Shown: in pieces, positions 52,534 through 61,644 of the stretch
Layout of the letters: each line of letters begins with the position of its first letter
Numbering within the stretch: the first letter of the stretch is position 1
Origin: Kribbella steppae
GTDB taxonomy: Bacteria > Actinomycetota > Actinomycetes > Propionibacteriales > Kribbellaceae
Length of the DNA: 64,000 nt
Reading direction: 5' to 3'
Assembly (NCBI RefSeq): GCF_004342025.1
Contig: NZ_SLWN01000022.1
Location: 44,205 to 108,204 of the forward strand
Made by a program: the position numbers and the translations under genes
The notes under the pieces: generated by a model
Told to the model about the DNA's origin: nothing
The model's input: only the letters and a program-made list of their open reading frames with translations
Database searches by the model: none

Positions 52534-54669
52534 TCAGCGGCCGATGAAGGGGAGGTCTCGGATGAAGGGGGCGTCTCGGAGGTCGTCGAGGGTGGGGCGG
52601 TTGTTGAGGTCGGGGGTCTGGATGGGGGTGCGGGCCCAGGTGGAGCCGTCGCCCTGGGTGGCGCTGTAGAAGGCTGCGACGCCTAGGGCCAGGAGTACGG
52701 CGGCGACCGTCGCCGACAGCCAGTGGGGACGGAACGCGTTGCGGGCGGCGATGTGGGCCCCTCGGCGGAGCGAGGAACCGCCGGGACCCCACCAGGCGAA
52801 GAAGAGCGCGGTGAGTGCCGCGCTGCCGAAGCCGATGGCGGAGAGCGGCTGCCATTCGAGGCCGCGGGCGGTGGCGACTACCCCGGTGACGATGCCTCCG
52901 ACGACTACTCCGGTCAGGAGCGGCAGGATCAGGCACGGGAGGGTGATCAGAGTCGCGGTGACGAGTTGCAGCGGCGTGGAGGCCGCGGCGACCACACCGT
53001 CGGAGCGACCGGACCGGCCGCGCATCTGACGACGTCGCATCAGTGCGGTGCTGGAGCGGTCGACAGTACGCGCGATCACGAACAGCACGACCACCACGAG
53101 CGAGCCGAGTCCCGGGTAAAGCGCGACGAGCCCGGTCAGCGCCACCATCAGGCCGACCACCACAGCAGTGCGCTTGCCAGTGGCAGGAGCCCGCTGCGGC
53201 TTCCCCTGGTACGGATTCACCTGGTACGGCGAACCGTCCCCACGCTCCTGCTGCTGCGGAGGACCGGCCTGCCGGTACGGCGCGGGAGGCTGACTCTGGT
53301 ACGGCGCCGGAGTCGGGCTCTGGTACGGCGCAGGCAGTTGACTGTGGTACGGCGAAGTCGGCGGAGCACCGTAGCCGGGAGAGCCCTGGTATGGCAGCGG
53401 CATCGCAGCAGGCGCAGCCGCATTCGGCGCCGGACTGTAGGTCGCAGGGTGACTGCCGGCGGCATAACCGGCCGGCCCACCAAGAGCCCCACCAGCCCCC
53501 GCACCACCCACCGCGGCGCCACCCAAGCCGGCACCACCAAAACCGGCACCACCAACCGCTGCGCCGGCTCCTGCCACACCAGCGCCAGCCCCAGCGGCGG
53601 CCGCAGCCTTGCGAGCCGCTGCGGCGTCCCGGAGCTTGTCCCGGATCGGTGCGAAGGCAGACAGCGGCGGGATCACGTGCGGAACGAGCTGCGCCACCTC
53701 TGTCGGCGACGGATCCCCTGAGCCTGAGCCGCCGTTCTCCTCCGGTATGACCCGGGTCATCTGAGCAGTCGGCGGGTTGAGCTGAATGGTCGGGGGAGCG
53801 ACTACCACCGTGGGCTTCTCACGCGGTGGCAATGCATCCCGTCCCTCGGCGTACCGGTTGAGGCCGGTCATGATCTCGTCCTGGGTCGGGCGGTCGCGCC
53901 GGTCCGGAGCGAGCGCCGCAGCGAGCAGTGACTTCAGCCGCGGGTCCAGTCCTTCCAGGTCGGCCTGACCGCTGTGCACCCGGTGCAGCACGGCCTCGAA
54001 CGGCCCCTTGCCGAACGGGCGCCGTCCAGTGGCCGCGAACGCCACAGTGGCCGCCCAGCCCCACCAGTCCGCCGACTCCGACACCGTCTCGCCCTCGATG
54101 AGCTCGGGTGCCAGGTAGCCCGGCGTACCGATCACCAGACCAGTCTGGGTGAGTCGCAGGTCGTCGGCGGCCTGGGCGATGCCGAAGTCGATCATCACCG
54201 GCCTGCCGTTGCACATCATCACGTTGCCCGGCTTGAGGTCGCGGTGGATCACTCCAGCCAGGTGGATCGCCTGCAGTGACTCCGCCAGGCACCCTGCCAC
54301 CGGTAACCACTTGCGCGGCGTCAGCGGTCCGCGCTCGTCGACTTGCTCGTCCAGCGGCCGGCCCGGTACGAACCGGGTCACCAGGTACGGCTGGTCGCCT
54401 TCGAGGTCGTGGTCGAGGATGCCGGCCACACCGGGGTGGCTCACTTTCTGCAGTGTGGTCGCTTCGCGCTGCAACCGGGCGCGTGCGATCGGGTCATGTG
54501 CGACATGCGGCCGCAGGACCTTGAGCGCGACCTCTTGGTGCTCGGATCCTTCGGCCAGGTAGACGACACCCATGCCGCCCTGACCGAGCCGCCGGATCAA
54601 CCGGTACGGCCCGACCCGCTCCTCCACCTCCTCCACCGGTGTGGAAGGAGTGCCCCCTGTCGCTGACAT
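52534..54669 (-). CDS. Membrane Ser/Thr protein kinase (PknB-like)
   Basis: The 711-residue protein has an N-terminal kinase domain (about 20-285): GQGGMGVVYLAE, ATP-binding Lys50 in VALKVLRPH, HRDLKPGN at 142-149, DFG at 161-163 and GTPGYLAPELIEG. A long disordered middle is rich in Ala/Gly (GAGAGVAGAGAAVGGAGFGG region) and Tyr-Gln-Pro repeats (SPGYGAPPTSPYHSQLPAPY). Several membrane helices lie in the last 200 residues. It senses an unknown signal and phosphorylates proteins. ATG at 54667-54669. Confidence 0.9.
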   Translation of the reverse strand: MSATGGTPSTPVEEVEERVGPYRLIRRLGQGGMGVVYLAEGSEHQEVALKVLRPHVAHDPIARARLQREATTLQKVSHPGVAGILDHDLEGDQPYLVTRFVPGRPLDEQVDERGPLTPRKWLPVAGCLAESLQAIHLAGVIHRDLKPGNVMMCNGRPVMIDFGIAQAADDLRLTQTGLVIGTPGYLAPELIEGETVSESADWWGWAATVAFAATGRRPFGKGPFEAVLHRVHSGQADLEGLDPRLKSLLAAALAPDRRDRPTQDEIMTGLNRYAEGRDALPPREKPTVVVAPPTIQLNPPTAQMTRVIPEENGGSGSGDPSPTEVAQLVPHVIPPLSAFAPIRDKLRDAAAARKAAAAAGAGAGVAGAGAAVGGAGFGGAGLGGAAVGGAGAGGALGGPAGYAAGSHPATYSPAPNAAAPAAMPLPYQGSPGYGAPPTSPYHSQLPAPYQSPTPAPYQSQPPAPYRQAGPPQQQERGDGSPYQVNPYQGKPQRAPATGKRTAVVVGLMVALTGLVALYPGLGSLVVVVLFVIARTVDRSSTALMRRRQMRGRSGRSDGVVAAASTPLQLVTATLITLPCLILPLLTGVVVGGIVTGVVATARGLEWQPLSAIGFGSAALTALFFAWWGPGGSSLRRGAHIAARNAFRPHWLSATVAAVLLALGVAAFYSATQGDGSTWARTPIQTPDLNNRPTLDDLRDAPFIRDLPFIGR

Positions 54670-54919
54670 GCCATCTACGGTACGTCGGCAGCAGACCAAT
54701 ACGCCGTGATGACGTCTGAGGTAATCGTCCGGACTCACCGTGTACCGGAGTCTTGTCGCAATTGAAGAGCAACTCCGATGGTGTCGCGATGCTGGTCGAA
54801 GGTGTCGACCGGAGGCACAAGGCCACTGACGTACTGGGCTGATTCCGATGGCCAGATCCTTGCGAACGGCGTCCGGTCGGTCACTGGTGGTCCAGCACAC
54901 GGGCCGGTTGGGTTGAAGG

Positions 54920-55531
54920 ATGCGAATCGAGATGCTGGTGTTCGACGGGCTGGACGAGATGGACCTGATGGGCCCGTTCGAGGTTTGGAGTCACGCGGCC
55001 AAGCGGACGGAGCTGGAGTTGGCGTTGGTCGGGCTGGACGGGCCGGTCGAGGTGACCGGGCTGAACGGCCTGCAGTTCAAGGCGCCGGAAGGACTCGGTA
55101 CGCCGGACGCGCTGTTCGTACCGGGTGGCGGCTGGCTGAACCGGGCCGAGAGGGGTTCCTGGGCTGAGGCGCGGCGCGGTGTGATGACGGCACGGATCGC
55201 CGAGCTCGCACCGCAGCTCCGCTTCATCAGCTCCGTCTGCACCGGGTCGATGCTGCTGGCCGAAGCCGGTCTGGTGAAGGGGCAGGCAGTGACCACGAAC
55301 CGCAACGCCTGGGCCGATCTGGAGGCATTCGGCGCCGACCTGAAGAAGAACCGCGTCGTCGATGACGGCGATCTGGTCACCGCCGGCGGCATCACCGCCG
55401 GCATCGACCTGGCGCTGCACGTCGTCGAGCGCGAGTTCTCCGCCGAGGTCGCCGACGGGATCGCCGCCACCATCGAGTACACCCGCGACCGCGACCTCTA
55501 CGTCAGCCCAAAGGTTGCTACAGGCAACTGA
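54920..55531 (+). CDS. DJ-1/PfpI family protein
   Basis: The 203-residue protein starts MRIEMLVFDGLDEMDLMGPF and has the nucleophile elbow FISSVCTGSMLLAEAGLVKG, with the Cys in the SVCTGS motif used by isonitrile-hydratase-like members. It lies alone beside a divergent kinase gene, separated by a 250-bp gap with no recognised element. Activity could be hydratase, amidotransferase-like or glyoxalase; the family cannot be refined here. Confidence 0.85.
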   Translation: MRIEMLVFDGLDEMDLMGPFEVWSHAAKRTELELALVGLDGPVEVTGLNGLQFKAPEGLGTPDALFVPGGGWLNRAERGSWAEARRGVMTARIAELAPQLRFISSVCTGSMLLAEAGLVKGQAVTTNRNAWADLEAFGADLKKNRVVDDGDLVTAGGITAGIDLALHVVEREFSAEVADGIAATIEYTRDRDLYVSPKVATGN

Positions 55532-55532
55532 A

Positions 55533-56432
55533 TTAGCGGCGTCGGAGGAGGACCCCGCGGCTGCCGCGCTTGCGCAGAAGCGCGCCGGCGAGCTCCTCGA
55601 GCCGTGACGCGACCAGTTCGATCTCTTCCTCGACCGACCACGCGGCCGGCCAGACCTGCCGGGCCAGCTCGCCGGCCTCCATCGCGACGAACAGGTGGTC
55701 GGTCGGGAACCGATCGAGCAGGCTGAGGTCCTGGCCGTAGTACAGGACCTCGATCAGCAGGTACGCCGACCCCGTCAGCCGCGCCGTGGTGGCGAGATCC
55801 TCGAAGCTGTGCGGATGGATGCGTACGTCGCCGGCGACGTTCGATCGCAGTCGCTCGAGTAAGAGTTCGTTCGGCTCGGTCGCGTCGACGGAGTACCCGT
55901 CGGCCAGCAGACGTTGCGTCAACGCCCCTTCGTGCGCTCCCACCTCGATCATCCGACCCGCGATCGGATCCAGATGACGCCGTACCCACTCGACCGTCGC
56001 GCGCAAGCGTTCCTGCTCGTACGGCGACGCCGCGACCTCGACCGGATCGAGCACAACGGGAGCGCCGGCCGGCAGCGTGTGCCGGACCGGGCCCCCGACA
56101 GCAGCCGTGATGTCGAGGGCCCAACGGCCGTGGGTGGTGCGAGTGTCCCACGGGTGGTGGGTCCAGACCGTGAACGGGATGGCGCCGGCTTCGAGGGCGA
56201 TCGCGGCGGCCGCGGTCGCCGGTGAGAACGCCTTGTCGCTTTCGCCGGAACTGGCGTGCAGGGCCGCGATCGCCGCGAGACGACCCTCGAGCGGTATGCC
56301 GGCGGGCAGCTTCAGATAGACGCCGCGCTCGGCGGCGACCAGGTGGACCTCCCGGCCGTGGGCCGGGTCCAGGACGGACAGGAAATCGGTGACGGCATCT
56401 TCGGGACGGAGAACGGCGAGGACGTCGATCAT
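55533..56432 (-). CDS. SAM-dependent methyltransferase-like protein
   Basis: The 299-residue protein has an N-terminal helical/alpha-beta part (MIDVLAVLRPEDAVTDFLSV, then LLDPAHGREVHL-type ending), then WTHHPWDTRTTHGRWALDIT. A class I methyltransferase-type glycine loop RMIEVGAHEGALTQRLLADG follows (about 170-190), then VDATEPNELLLERLRSNV. The early Pro-Trp-Asp pattern resembles the NodS-like group. The substrate is unknown. I start it at the ATG at 56430-56432; a longer frame runs to 56450. Confidence 0.72.
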   Translation of the reverse strand: MIDVLAVLRPEDAVTDFLSVLDPAHGREVHLVAAERGVYLKLPAGIPLEGRLAAIAALHASSGESDKAFSPATAAAAIALEAGAIPFTVWTHHPWDTRTTHGRWALDITAAVGGPVRHTLPAGAPVVLDPVEVAASPYEQERLRATVEWVRRHLDPIAGRMIEVGAHEGALTQRLLADGYSVDATEPNELLLERLRSNVAGDVRIHPHSFEDLATTARLTGSAYLLIEVLYYGQDLSLLDRFPTDHLFVAMEAGELARQVWPAAWSVEEEIELVASRLEELAGALLRKRGSRGVLLRRR

Positions 56433-56483
56433 CGACTCCAGCTTACGCAAAGTCCTTGCCGAAAGTGGCCGGCTGCGTGTCGA

Positions 56484-57185
56484 TCAGTTGACGAGTTGCG
56501 GATAGGTGGCGGTCAGGTCCTGGGAGAGGCCGGCCTTGGCGCCACGGGCGGTGTCGTCGGCGAGCACCTCGTGGGCTCCGGCCTCGATACCGTCCAGGGC
56601 CTGCTTGGCGATGTCCTCGGGACGGGACTTGGGTGCGGTGACCGCGGTGACCATGTCGGTGTCGACGTACCCCATGTGCAGGCCGGTGACGCCGATGCCG
56701 CGATTGAGGAGCTCGAGCCGGATGGCGTTGGTCTGCAGCCAGAACGCGGCCTTCGTCGCGGCGTAGGCGCCGTGCAGGGCGACCCAGGACAGCGCCGAGT
56801 GCGCGTTCAGGATGTGGCCGCCGCCGTTGCGCTCGATCACCGGGACCAGCGCGCGGGTCAGGTTGAGCGGGCCGAAGAAGTTCGCCTCGAAGACGGCGCG
56901 GACGTCCTCGATCGGAGTGTCCAGGTAAGTGTCCGGCGAACTCGCGCCGGCGTTGTTGACCAGGACGGTGATGTCCGGCACCGCCGCGACCAGGGCGTCG
57001 ATCGAGGCCTGGTCGGTGATCTCGAGCGGCAGCGGTACGACGCGGGGATCGCTGCTCGGCTTGGGATCGCGGGCGGTGGCATAGACCTTCGCGACACCCC
57101 GGTCGAGCAGGTCCGCGACGATCGCTTTGCCGATCCCGCGCTGCCCGCCGGTGACGAGGACGACGGCGCCTTCGAGTGTGGTCAT
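56484..57185 (-). CDS. Short-chain dehydrogenase/reductase
   Basis: The 233-residue enzyme has TGGQRGIGKAIVADLLDRG (nucleotide binding), VLVNNAGASSPDTYLDTPI, and the catalytic ALHGAYAATKAAFWLQTNAI. It is divergent from the TetR gene at 57276 and both face two AAACCGATCnGTTT-type sites. The TetR protein is therefore its likely repressor. Substrate unknown. GGAG precedes the ATG at 57183-57185. Confidence 0.9.
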   Translation of the reverse strand: MTTLEGAVVLVTGGQRGIGKAIVADLLDRGVAKVYATARDPKPSSDPRVVPLPLEITDQASIDALVAAVPDITVLVNNAGASSPDTYLDTPIEDVRAVFEANFFGPLNLTRALVPVIERNGGGHILNAHSALSWVALHGAYAATKAAFWLQTNAIRLELLNRGIGVTGLHMGYVDTDMVTAVTAPKSRPEDIAKQALDGIEAGAHEVLADDTARGAKAGLSQDLTATYPQLVN

Positions 57186-57205
57186 CTGAACTCCTGTGCT
57201 GTAGT

Positions 57206-57243
57206 AAACCGATCTGTTTCCACGAGCGTAAACCGATCGGTTT
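57206..57243. promoter_or_regulatory. Two TetR-type operators
   Basis: AAACCGATCGGTTT (57230-57243) is a perfect 14-bp palindrome; AAACCGATCTGTTT (57206-57219) differs in one base. They lie 24 bp apart in the divergent space between the SDR and TetR genes and are surely bound by the TetR protein. Confidence 0.8.
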
Positions 57244-57275
57244 CCTTATGCAAATCCAGCCGGTACTCTCGATGC

Positions 57276-57866
57276 ATGACCACCTCGTCGACACCCCGCG
57301 AGCGGCTCCTGGACGCCGCGGGCGAACTCTTCTACCGCGACGGCGTCAACATCGGTGTGGACGCGCTCTGCAAGGCGGCCGGGGTGTCGAAGAAGTCGAT
57401 GTACCAACTGTTCCGCTCCAAGGACGAGTTGATCGCGGAGAGTCTGGCCAGCCGCGGCCCGTCGTACCAGACGCTGCTGTACCCGGGGTCGGACGACGAC
57501 CGGCCGGGCCGGGACCGGATCCTCGCGGTGTTCGAGCGGCAGGACCGGATGGTTGCGGAGGGCAATTACCTCGGCTGTCCCTATGTGAGTACGGCGGTCG
57601 AGCTGAAGAACCCGGAGCACCCGGGCTCGGTGGTCGCGCGGCACTTCAAGCAGCAGCTGACCGACTTCTTCCATCGAGAGCTGGTGATGGCGGGTGCGGA
57701 GGATCCAGGCACGCTCGCGATCCAGCTGACGATGATCTTCGATGGTGCCAGCGCCCGGGCCGTCGTGCGCGCCCAGGCCCTCGGCGGTATCGGCGTCACC
57801 ACTGCGGCCGCCCTGCTGGACGCAGCGGGCGTCCGCTCCGGCGAGCTGGCGACCCAGGCGCGCTGA
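57276..57866 (+). CDS. TetR family regulator
   Basis: The 196-residue regulator has the helix-turn-helix at residues about 8-55 (RERLLDAAGELFYRDGVNIG, then LCKAAGVSKKSMYQLFRSKD), followed by a helical ligand domain (DRILAVFERQDRMVAEGNYL). It controls itself and the divergent SDR gene through the operators at 57206-57243. ATG at 57276. Confidence 0.92.
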   Translation: MTTSSTPRERLLDAAGELFYRDGVNIGVDALCKAAGVSKKSMYQLFRSKDELIAESLASRGPSYQTLLYPGSDDDRPGRDRILAVFERQDRMVAEGNYLGCPYVSTAVELKNPEHPGSVVARHFKQQLTDFFHRELVMAGAEDPGTLAIQLTMIFDGASARAVVRAQALGGIGVTTAAALLDAAGVRSGELATQAR

Positions 57867-57869
57867 ACG

Positions 57870-58074
57870 CCGCCGGGGCCGCCGTGGTCGTCAGCTCGGC
57901 GCCGGCCAACAGGAAGGCGCCGACGCCGAAATCGGCGGTGGACTCGTAGTTGACGGACTGGCTCGACTCCGGCCGGTCGCCGACCTTCTGCACATAGCCG
58001 AGGAAGCCGTCCGTGCGCTGGATCGGTCGTAGTGCGGACACAAGCTGGGTCAGGCTGCTTTCACGCCGCGGCAT
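57870..58074 (-). pseudogene. C-terminal remnant of a GH105/GH88 family hydrolase gene
   Basis: The minus strand encodes SSLTQLVSALRPIQRTDGFL, then GYVQKVGDRPESSQSVNYES and DFGVGAFLLAGAELT. This matches the C-terminal end of unsaturated rhamnogalacturonyl/glucuronyl hydrolases (GxVQxVG and GAFLLAGxE). The N-terminal two thirds are absent, and the frame then runs into antisense of the TetR gene. It is a decayed copy next to a lyase gene of the same kind of pathway. Confidence 0.6.
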
Positions 58075-58161
58075 TGGCTACAGAGGGTAATACCTGGGCG
58101 GCCATGACGCGGTTCCGACGGTCAGGATCTGGCGTCGTTTCATGGGACGAGACCTCACTTT

Positions 58162-58223
58162 GTTCCACGGGAATGGGGCGGTTTTTGTTCCATCGGAGTG
58201 GGACGGATCCACCGGTTGTTCCA
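58162..58223. promoter_or_regulatory. Repeated GTTCCA elements upstream of the lyase gene
   Basis: GTTCCA occurs at 58162-58167, 58187-58192 and 58218-58223; two copies continue into a partly inverted GGxATGGG or GGAGTGGGAC. The copies lie 140-200 bp upstream of the lyase start and may be operator half-sites. The rest of the 285-bp gap to 58360 shows nothing else. Confidence 0.35.
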
Positions 58224-58359
58224 TCGTGAATTTCGTCCATGCTGGGATATTGACGTGCTCACCGTCCGTCGTCAAACTTTCGCAAAGACCCTGCGGTAGT
58301 GCCTTTGGGCACCCGGGGGATCGCAGTGTCCTACCGCCCCGAAGAACAGGACATCCGCC

Positions 58360-59577
58360 ATGCGAAAGAAGCCTCTGGTCCTGGTCGCCGCCTGCGCGCT
58401 ACTGGCGGCCGGTGCCCTCAGCAACCAAGCGGTCGCCGCGTCCAGCGCCGAGCCGCAGCAATCCGCCGTACCGGCACCGGCTGATGCGCCGGCCGTGTTC
58501 ACCCATCCTGGTGTGGGGGTGAGCCGGGCGCAGCTGGACTTCGTCCGGGCCAAGGTGCAGGCCGGTGCGCAGCCGTGGACGAACGCGTTCAACCAGGCCA
58601 AGAACAGTGCGTACGCATCACTGTCCCGGACGCCGAAGCCGCGCGCGGTGGTCGAATGCGGCTCGTACTCGAACCCGAACTACGGCTGCACGGACGAGCG
58701 CGAGGACGCTATCGCGGCGTACACCGACGCGCTGCTGTGGTACATCACCCGTGACGATCGCTATGCACAGAAGGCGATCCAGCTGATGGACGCCTGGTCG
58801 GCGACGATCCGCGACCACACCAACAGCAACGCGCCGCTGCAGACCGCGTGGTCGGCGTCGTCGTGGCCGAAGGCGGCCGAGATCATCAAGCACGCGTACG
58901 GCAACTGGCCGAACGCCGGCCGGTTCGCCACCATGCTGCGTAACGTCTACCTGCCCGAGATCATCAACGGCTCGAACTCCAACGGGAACTGGGAGTTGAG
59001 CATGACTGAGGCGATCCAGGGCATCGGCGTGTTCCTTGACGACAAGACCGTGTACGACAAGGCGATCTCGCTCTACCGGGTCCGGGTCCCGGCGTTCGTC
59101 TACCTCGAATCGGACGGCCCGCTGCCGAAGACGAAGCCGAGCCAGAACCTCAACACCCGCGAGAAGATCATCGCGTACTGGCAGGGCCAGGACACCTTCG
59201 TCAACGGGCTGGCGCAGGAGACCTACCGCGACTTCACCCACACCGGGTACGGCATCTCGTCGATCTCGCACGTGCTGGAGACGTCGCGGATCCAGGGCAT
59301 CGACCTCTACCCGGAGTTCGGTGAGCGGCTGCGGCACGCGCTCGGGTTCCAGTCCCGCTGGGAACGCAACCTCGAGCCGGTCCCGTCCTGGCTGTGCGAC
59401 GGCTCGGTCCATCGCGGGCTCGGCCCGATCACCGAGGTCGGCTACAACGCCCTGCACACCCGGCTCGGGATCGCGATGACGAACACCCAGGCCCTGACGG
59501 AGTCTCGCCGCCCGGCCGGCTCCAACAACCTCTTCGTGGCTTGGGAGACCCTCACCCACGCCGAGAACCCGTCCTGA
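58360..59577 (+). CDS. Secreted alginate-lyase-family polysaccharide lyase
   Basis: The 405-residue protein has a Sec signal peptide (about 1-27, LVLVAACALLAAGALSNQAV) and an alpha-toroid alginate-lyase domain (about 50-390). Recognisable stretches are HPGVGVSRAQLDFVRAKVQA, ASLSRTPKPRAVVECGSYSN, GNWELSMTEAIQGIGVFLDD and TGYGISSISHVLETSRIQGI, with Asn, His and Tyr that could serve catalysis. The likely substrate is a uronic-acid polymer, supported by the GH105 remnant beside it. Exact polysaccharide is not determined. Confidence 0.85.
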   Translation: MRKKPLVLVAACALLAAGALSNQAVAASSAEPQQSAVPAPADAPAVFTHPGVGVSRAQLDFVRAKVQAGAQPWTNAFNQAKNSAYASLSRTPKPRAVVECGSYSNPNYGCTDEREDAIAAYTDALLWYITRDDRYAQKAIQLMDAWSATIRDHTNSNAPLQTAWSASSWPKAAEIIKHAYGNWPNAGRFATMLRNVYLPEIINGSNSNGNWELSMTEAIQGIGVFLDDKTVYDKAISLYRVRVPAFVYLESDGPLPKTKPSQNLNTREKIIAYWQGQDTFVNGLAQETYRDFTHTGYGISSISHVLETSRIQGIDLYPEFGERLRHALGFQSRWERNLEPVPSWLCDGSVHRGLGPITEVGYNALHTRLGIAMTNTQALTESRRPAGSNNLFVAWETLTHAENPS

Positions 59578-59585
59578 CCAGCTGA

Positions 59586-59619
59586 GTACTGCGGCCGGGG
59601 AGCTCTCCGGCCGCAGTAC
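59586..59619. terminator. Bidirectional terminator hairpin
   Basis: GTACTGCGGCCGG (59586-59598) and CCGGCCGCAGTAC (59607-59619) form a perfect 13-bp stem with an eight-base loop, between the convergent ends of the lyase gene and the gene ending at 59631. Confidence 0.85.
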
Positions 59620-59630
59620 GTCGGTACTGG

Positions 59631-60461
59631 TCAGATCTGCGCTTCGCCGCGCTTCCAGTAGCCCTGGAAGGAGATCGCGGCCTTCGGCATCCCGACTGCG
59701 TTGACCAGGTGGCGTCGTACCGACTTGATCATCGACGACTCTCCGGCCACCCAGGCGTAGTCGACGTCGTACGGGAGATCGGCGGCTTTGAGTGCCTCGA
59801 GCAACGACTTCGGTCCGTCGTCAGAGGCCGGCGCGATCCAGGTGATGTCGGCGGTGCCCGGTGTCGGCAGGGGACGGATGTCGCGGATGTCCGGGACCTC
59901 GACGAACACGGTCGTGTGGACGGTGGCCGGCAACTGCTCGAGGATTCCGGCGAGCGCGGGGAGAGCGGTCTCGTCGGCGACTAGCACACGGCGGATGCTG
60001 GTGACCGGCGGGACGTAGTCGACGCCGGAGTGCAGCAGGCCCTTGGTGCTGGTCGTGTCGACCGCGAACGGCAGGATCAGGCCGACCTGGTCACCGATCT
60101 CGGCCGCGCTCACCCAGGCGGACGCGGGTCCGTTGATGCCGTGCAGGACGAACTCGATGTCGAGCTCGGCGACCTCGGGACGGAGCGCGCGCACTGTGTA
60201 GGTCCGCATGATGAAACGCTCGTCGACCGGCTGCGCGCACCACTCGGTGTACCACTCGGGACCGGTCGGGAGCTTGAGCTCGCTGCCGTCCGGCGGCGAG
60301 AGCAGCACCTTGATCCGCTGGTCCGGTCCGGCCGTCACCGCTTCCGCGATCCGCGGTGCGACGAAGGTCACGCGGCGCAGGTGTGGGCTGAGGTCGTCGA
60401 CCGCCGCCACAGTGGTGAGGACCGAATCGAACACGATCGGCCGCTCGAGCACAGTCGTCAT
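59631..60461 (-). CDS. Siderophore-interacting protein (flavin reductase)
   Basis: The 276-residue protein has the FAD-binding barrel with MRTYTVRALRPEVAELDIEF (the R-x-Y-T-x-R flavin motif), DQRIKVLLSPPDGSE, and a C-terminal NAD(P)H domain with YAWVAGESSMIKSVRRHLV. SIP/ViuB proteins reduce ferric siderophore to release iron. It is divergent from the FecCD importer genes and shares the iron box between them. Confidence 0.9.
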   Translation of the reverse strand: MTTVLERPIVFDSVLTTVAAVDDLSPHLRRVTFVAPRIAEAVTAGPDQRIKVLLSPPDGSELKLPTGPEWYTEWCAQPVDERFIMRTYTVRALRPEVAELDIEFVLHGINGPASAWVSAAEIGDQVGLILPFAVDTTSTKGLLHSGVDYVPPVTSIRRVLVADETALPALAGILEQLPATVHTTVFVEVPDIRDIRPLPTPGTADITWIAPASDDGPKSLLEALKAADLPYDVDYAWVAGESSMIKSVRRHLVNAVGMPKAAISFQGYWKRGEAQI

Positions 60462-60537
60462 GCTGGTTTCTCCGTAAATCTTGCCGGGGAGGACTCAGAT
60501 GCGGACCCGCGGACGGCCGGGTTATTCTGAGGCGTCT

Positions 60538-60556
60538 AGAGGTTAGCCTTACCTAA
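60538..60556. promoter_or_regulatory. IdeR/DmdR-type iron box
   Basis: AGAGGTTAGCCTTACCTAA matches the IdeR box consensus TWAGGTTAGSCTWACCTWA at 17 of 19 positions. It sits 18 bp before the first permease gene and 77 bp from the divergent reductase gene, so iron-bound IdeR probably represses both transcripts. Confidence 0.85.
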
Positions 60557-60573
60557 GAGGATCCCAAAGTCCA

Positions 60574-61644
60574 ATGCCCCCGCCCACCGCTGTGGCCGAA
60601 GCCACAGGTCCAGACGCTGCCGCCCCGTCGCGCCCGCGGCGGAACCGGCGGGCCACGCTGTTCCTCGGGCTCTTCGGGTGTATCGCCCTCCTGGTGCTGG
60701 TGACGTTGCTCAGCATCGCGGTGGGCTCGAAGCAGATCCCGCTGTCGACGGTGTTCGATGCCTTGCGCCACTACAACGACGCGGATACCGATCACGTGAT
60801 CATCCGCTCACTGCGCGTACCGCGGACCGTGATCGGCCTGCTGGTCGGTGCCGCGCTGGGACTGTCCGGGGCTTTGATGCAGGGCGTCACCCGGAACCCG
60901 TTGGCCGACCCCGGCATCCTCGGCGTCAACGCCGGTGCCGCGCTTTTCGTTGTCGCAGGCATCTACTGGTTCAGTATGTCCAGCCTGACGTCGTACGTCT
61001 GGCTCGCGTTCGCCGGCGCGGCCGCCGCGTCGATCGCCGTCTACCTGCTCGGGTCGCTCGGCCGTGAGGGTGCGACCCCGGTGAAGCTGGCGCTGGCCGG
61101 TGCGGCGATGACGGCGATGCTCGGATCGCTCACGACGGCTCTGCTGATCGGTGATGTCGACACCTTCGACCAGTTCCGGTTCTGGGCGGTCGGATCGCTG
61201 GCCGGCCGCGGTTCGGATATCGCGACGCAGGTCGCGCCGTTCATCCTGATCGGGATCGTGCTGGCGATGGTCTCCGGGCGCGTACTCAACGCTCTCTCAC
61301 TCGGCGACGACGTGGCCAAGTCACTCGGTCAGCGGGTCGGACTGGCCCGGTTGTTCGTCGCGGTCGTCGTCGTACTCCTCTGTGGAGCTGCCACCGCGGC
61401 CGCGGGACCGATCGCATTCGTCGGGCTGACGATTCCGCACGTGGCGCGGCTCGTGACCGGGCCGGACTATCGCTGGATCCTGCCGTACTCGATGCTGCTG
61501 GCGCCGATCCTGTTGCTCGGCTCCGACGTCGTCGGCCGGGTCGTCGCCCAGCCCGGTGAGCTGCAGGTCGGGATCGTCACCGCGGTGATCGGCGCGCCGT
61601 TCTTCATCGCGCTGGTACGGCGGCGGAAGCTGGCGGACCTCTGA
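60574..61644 (+). CDS. Iron-siderophore ABC transporter permease (FecCD family, first)
   Basis: The 356-residue protein has about nine to ten membrane helices and the FecCD motifs VPRTVIGLLVGAALGLSGAL, MQGVTRNPLADPGILGVNAG, and the ATPase-contact loop LGQRVGLARLFVAVVVVLLC with AGPIAFVGLTIPHVARL. It is one half of the ferric siderophore channel. It begins just downstream of the iron box. Confidence 0.92.
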   Translation: MPPPTAVAEATGPDAAAPSRPRRNRRATLFLGLFGCIALLVLVTLLSIAVGSKQIPLSTVFDALRHYNDADTDHVIIRSLRVPRTVIGLLVGAALGLSGALMQGVTRNPLADPGILGVNAGAALFVVAGIYWFSMSSLTSYVWLAFAGAAAASIAVYLLGSLGREGATPVKLALAGAAMTAMLGSLTTALLIGDVDTFDQFRFWAVGSLAGRGSDIATQVAPFILIGIVLAMVSGRVLNALSLGDDVAKSLGQRVGLARLFVAVVVVLLCGAATAAAGPIAFVGLTIPHVARLVTGPDYRWILPYSMLLAPILLLGSDVVGRVVAQPGELQVGIVTAVIGAPFFIALVRRRKLADL

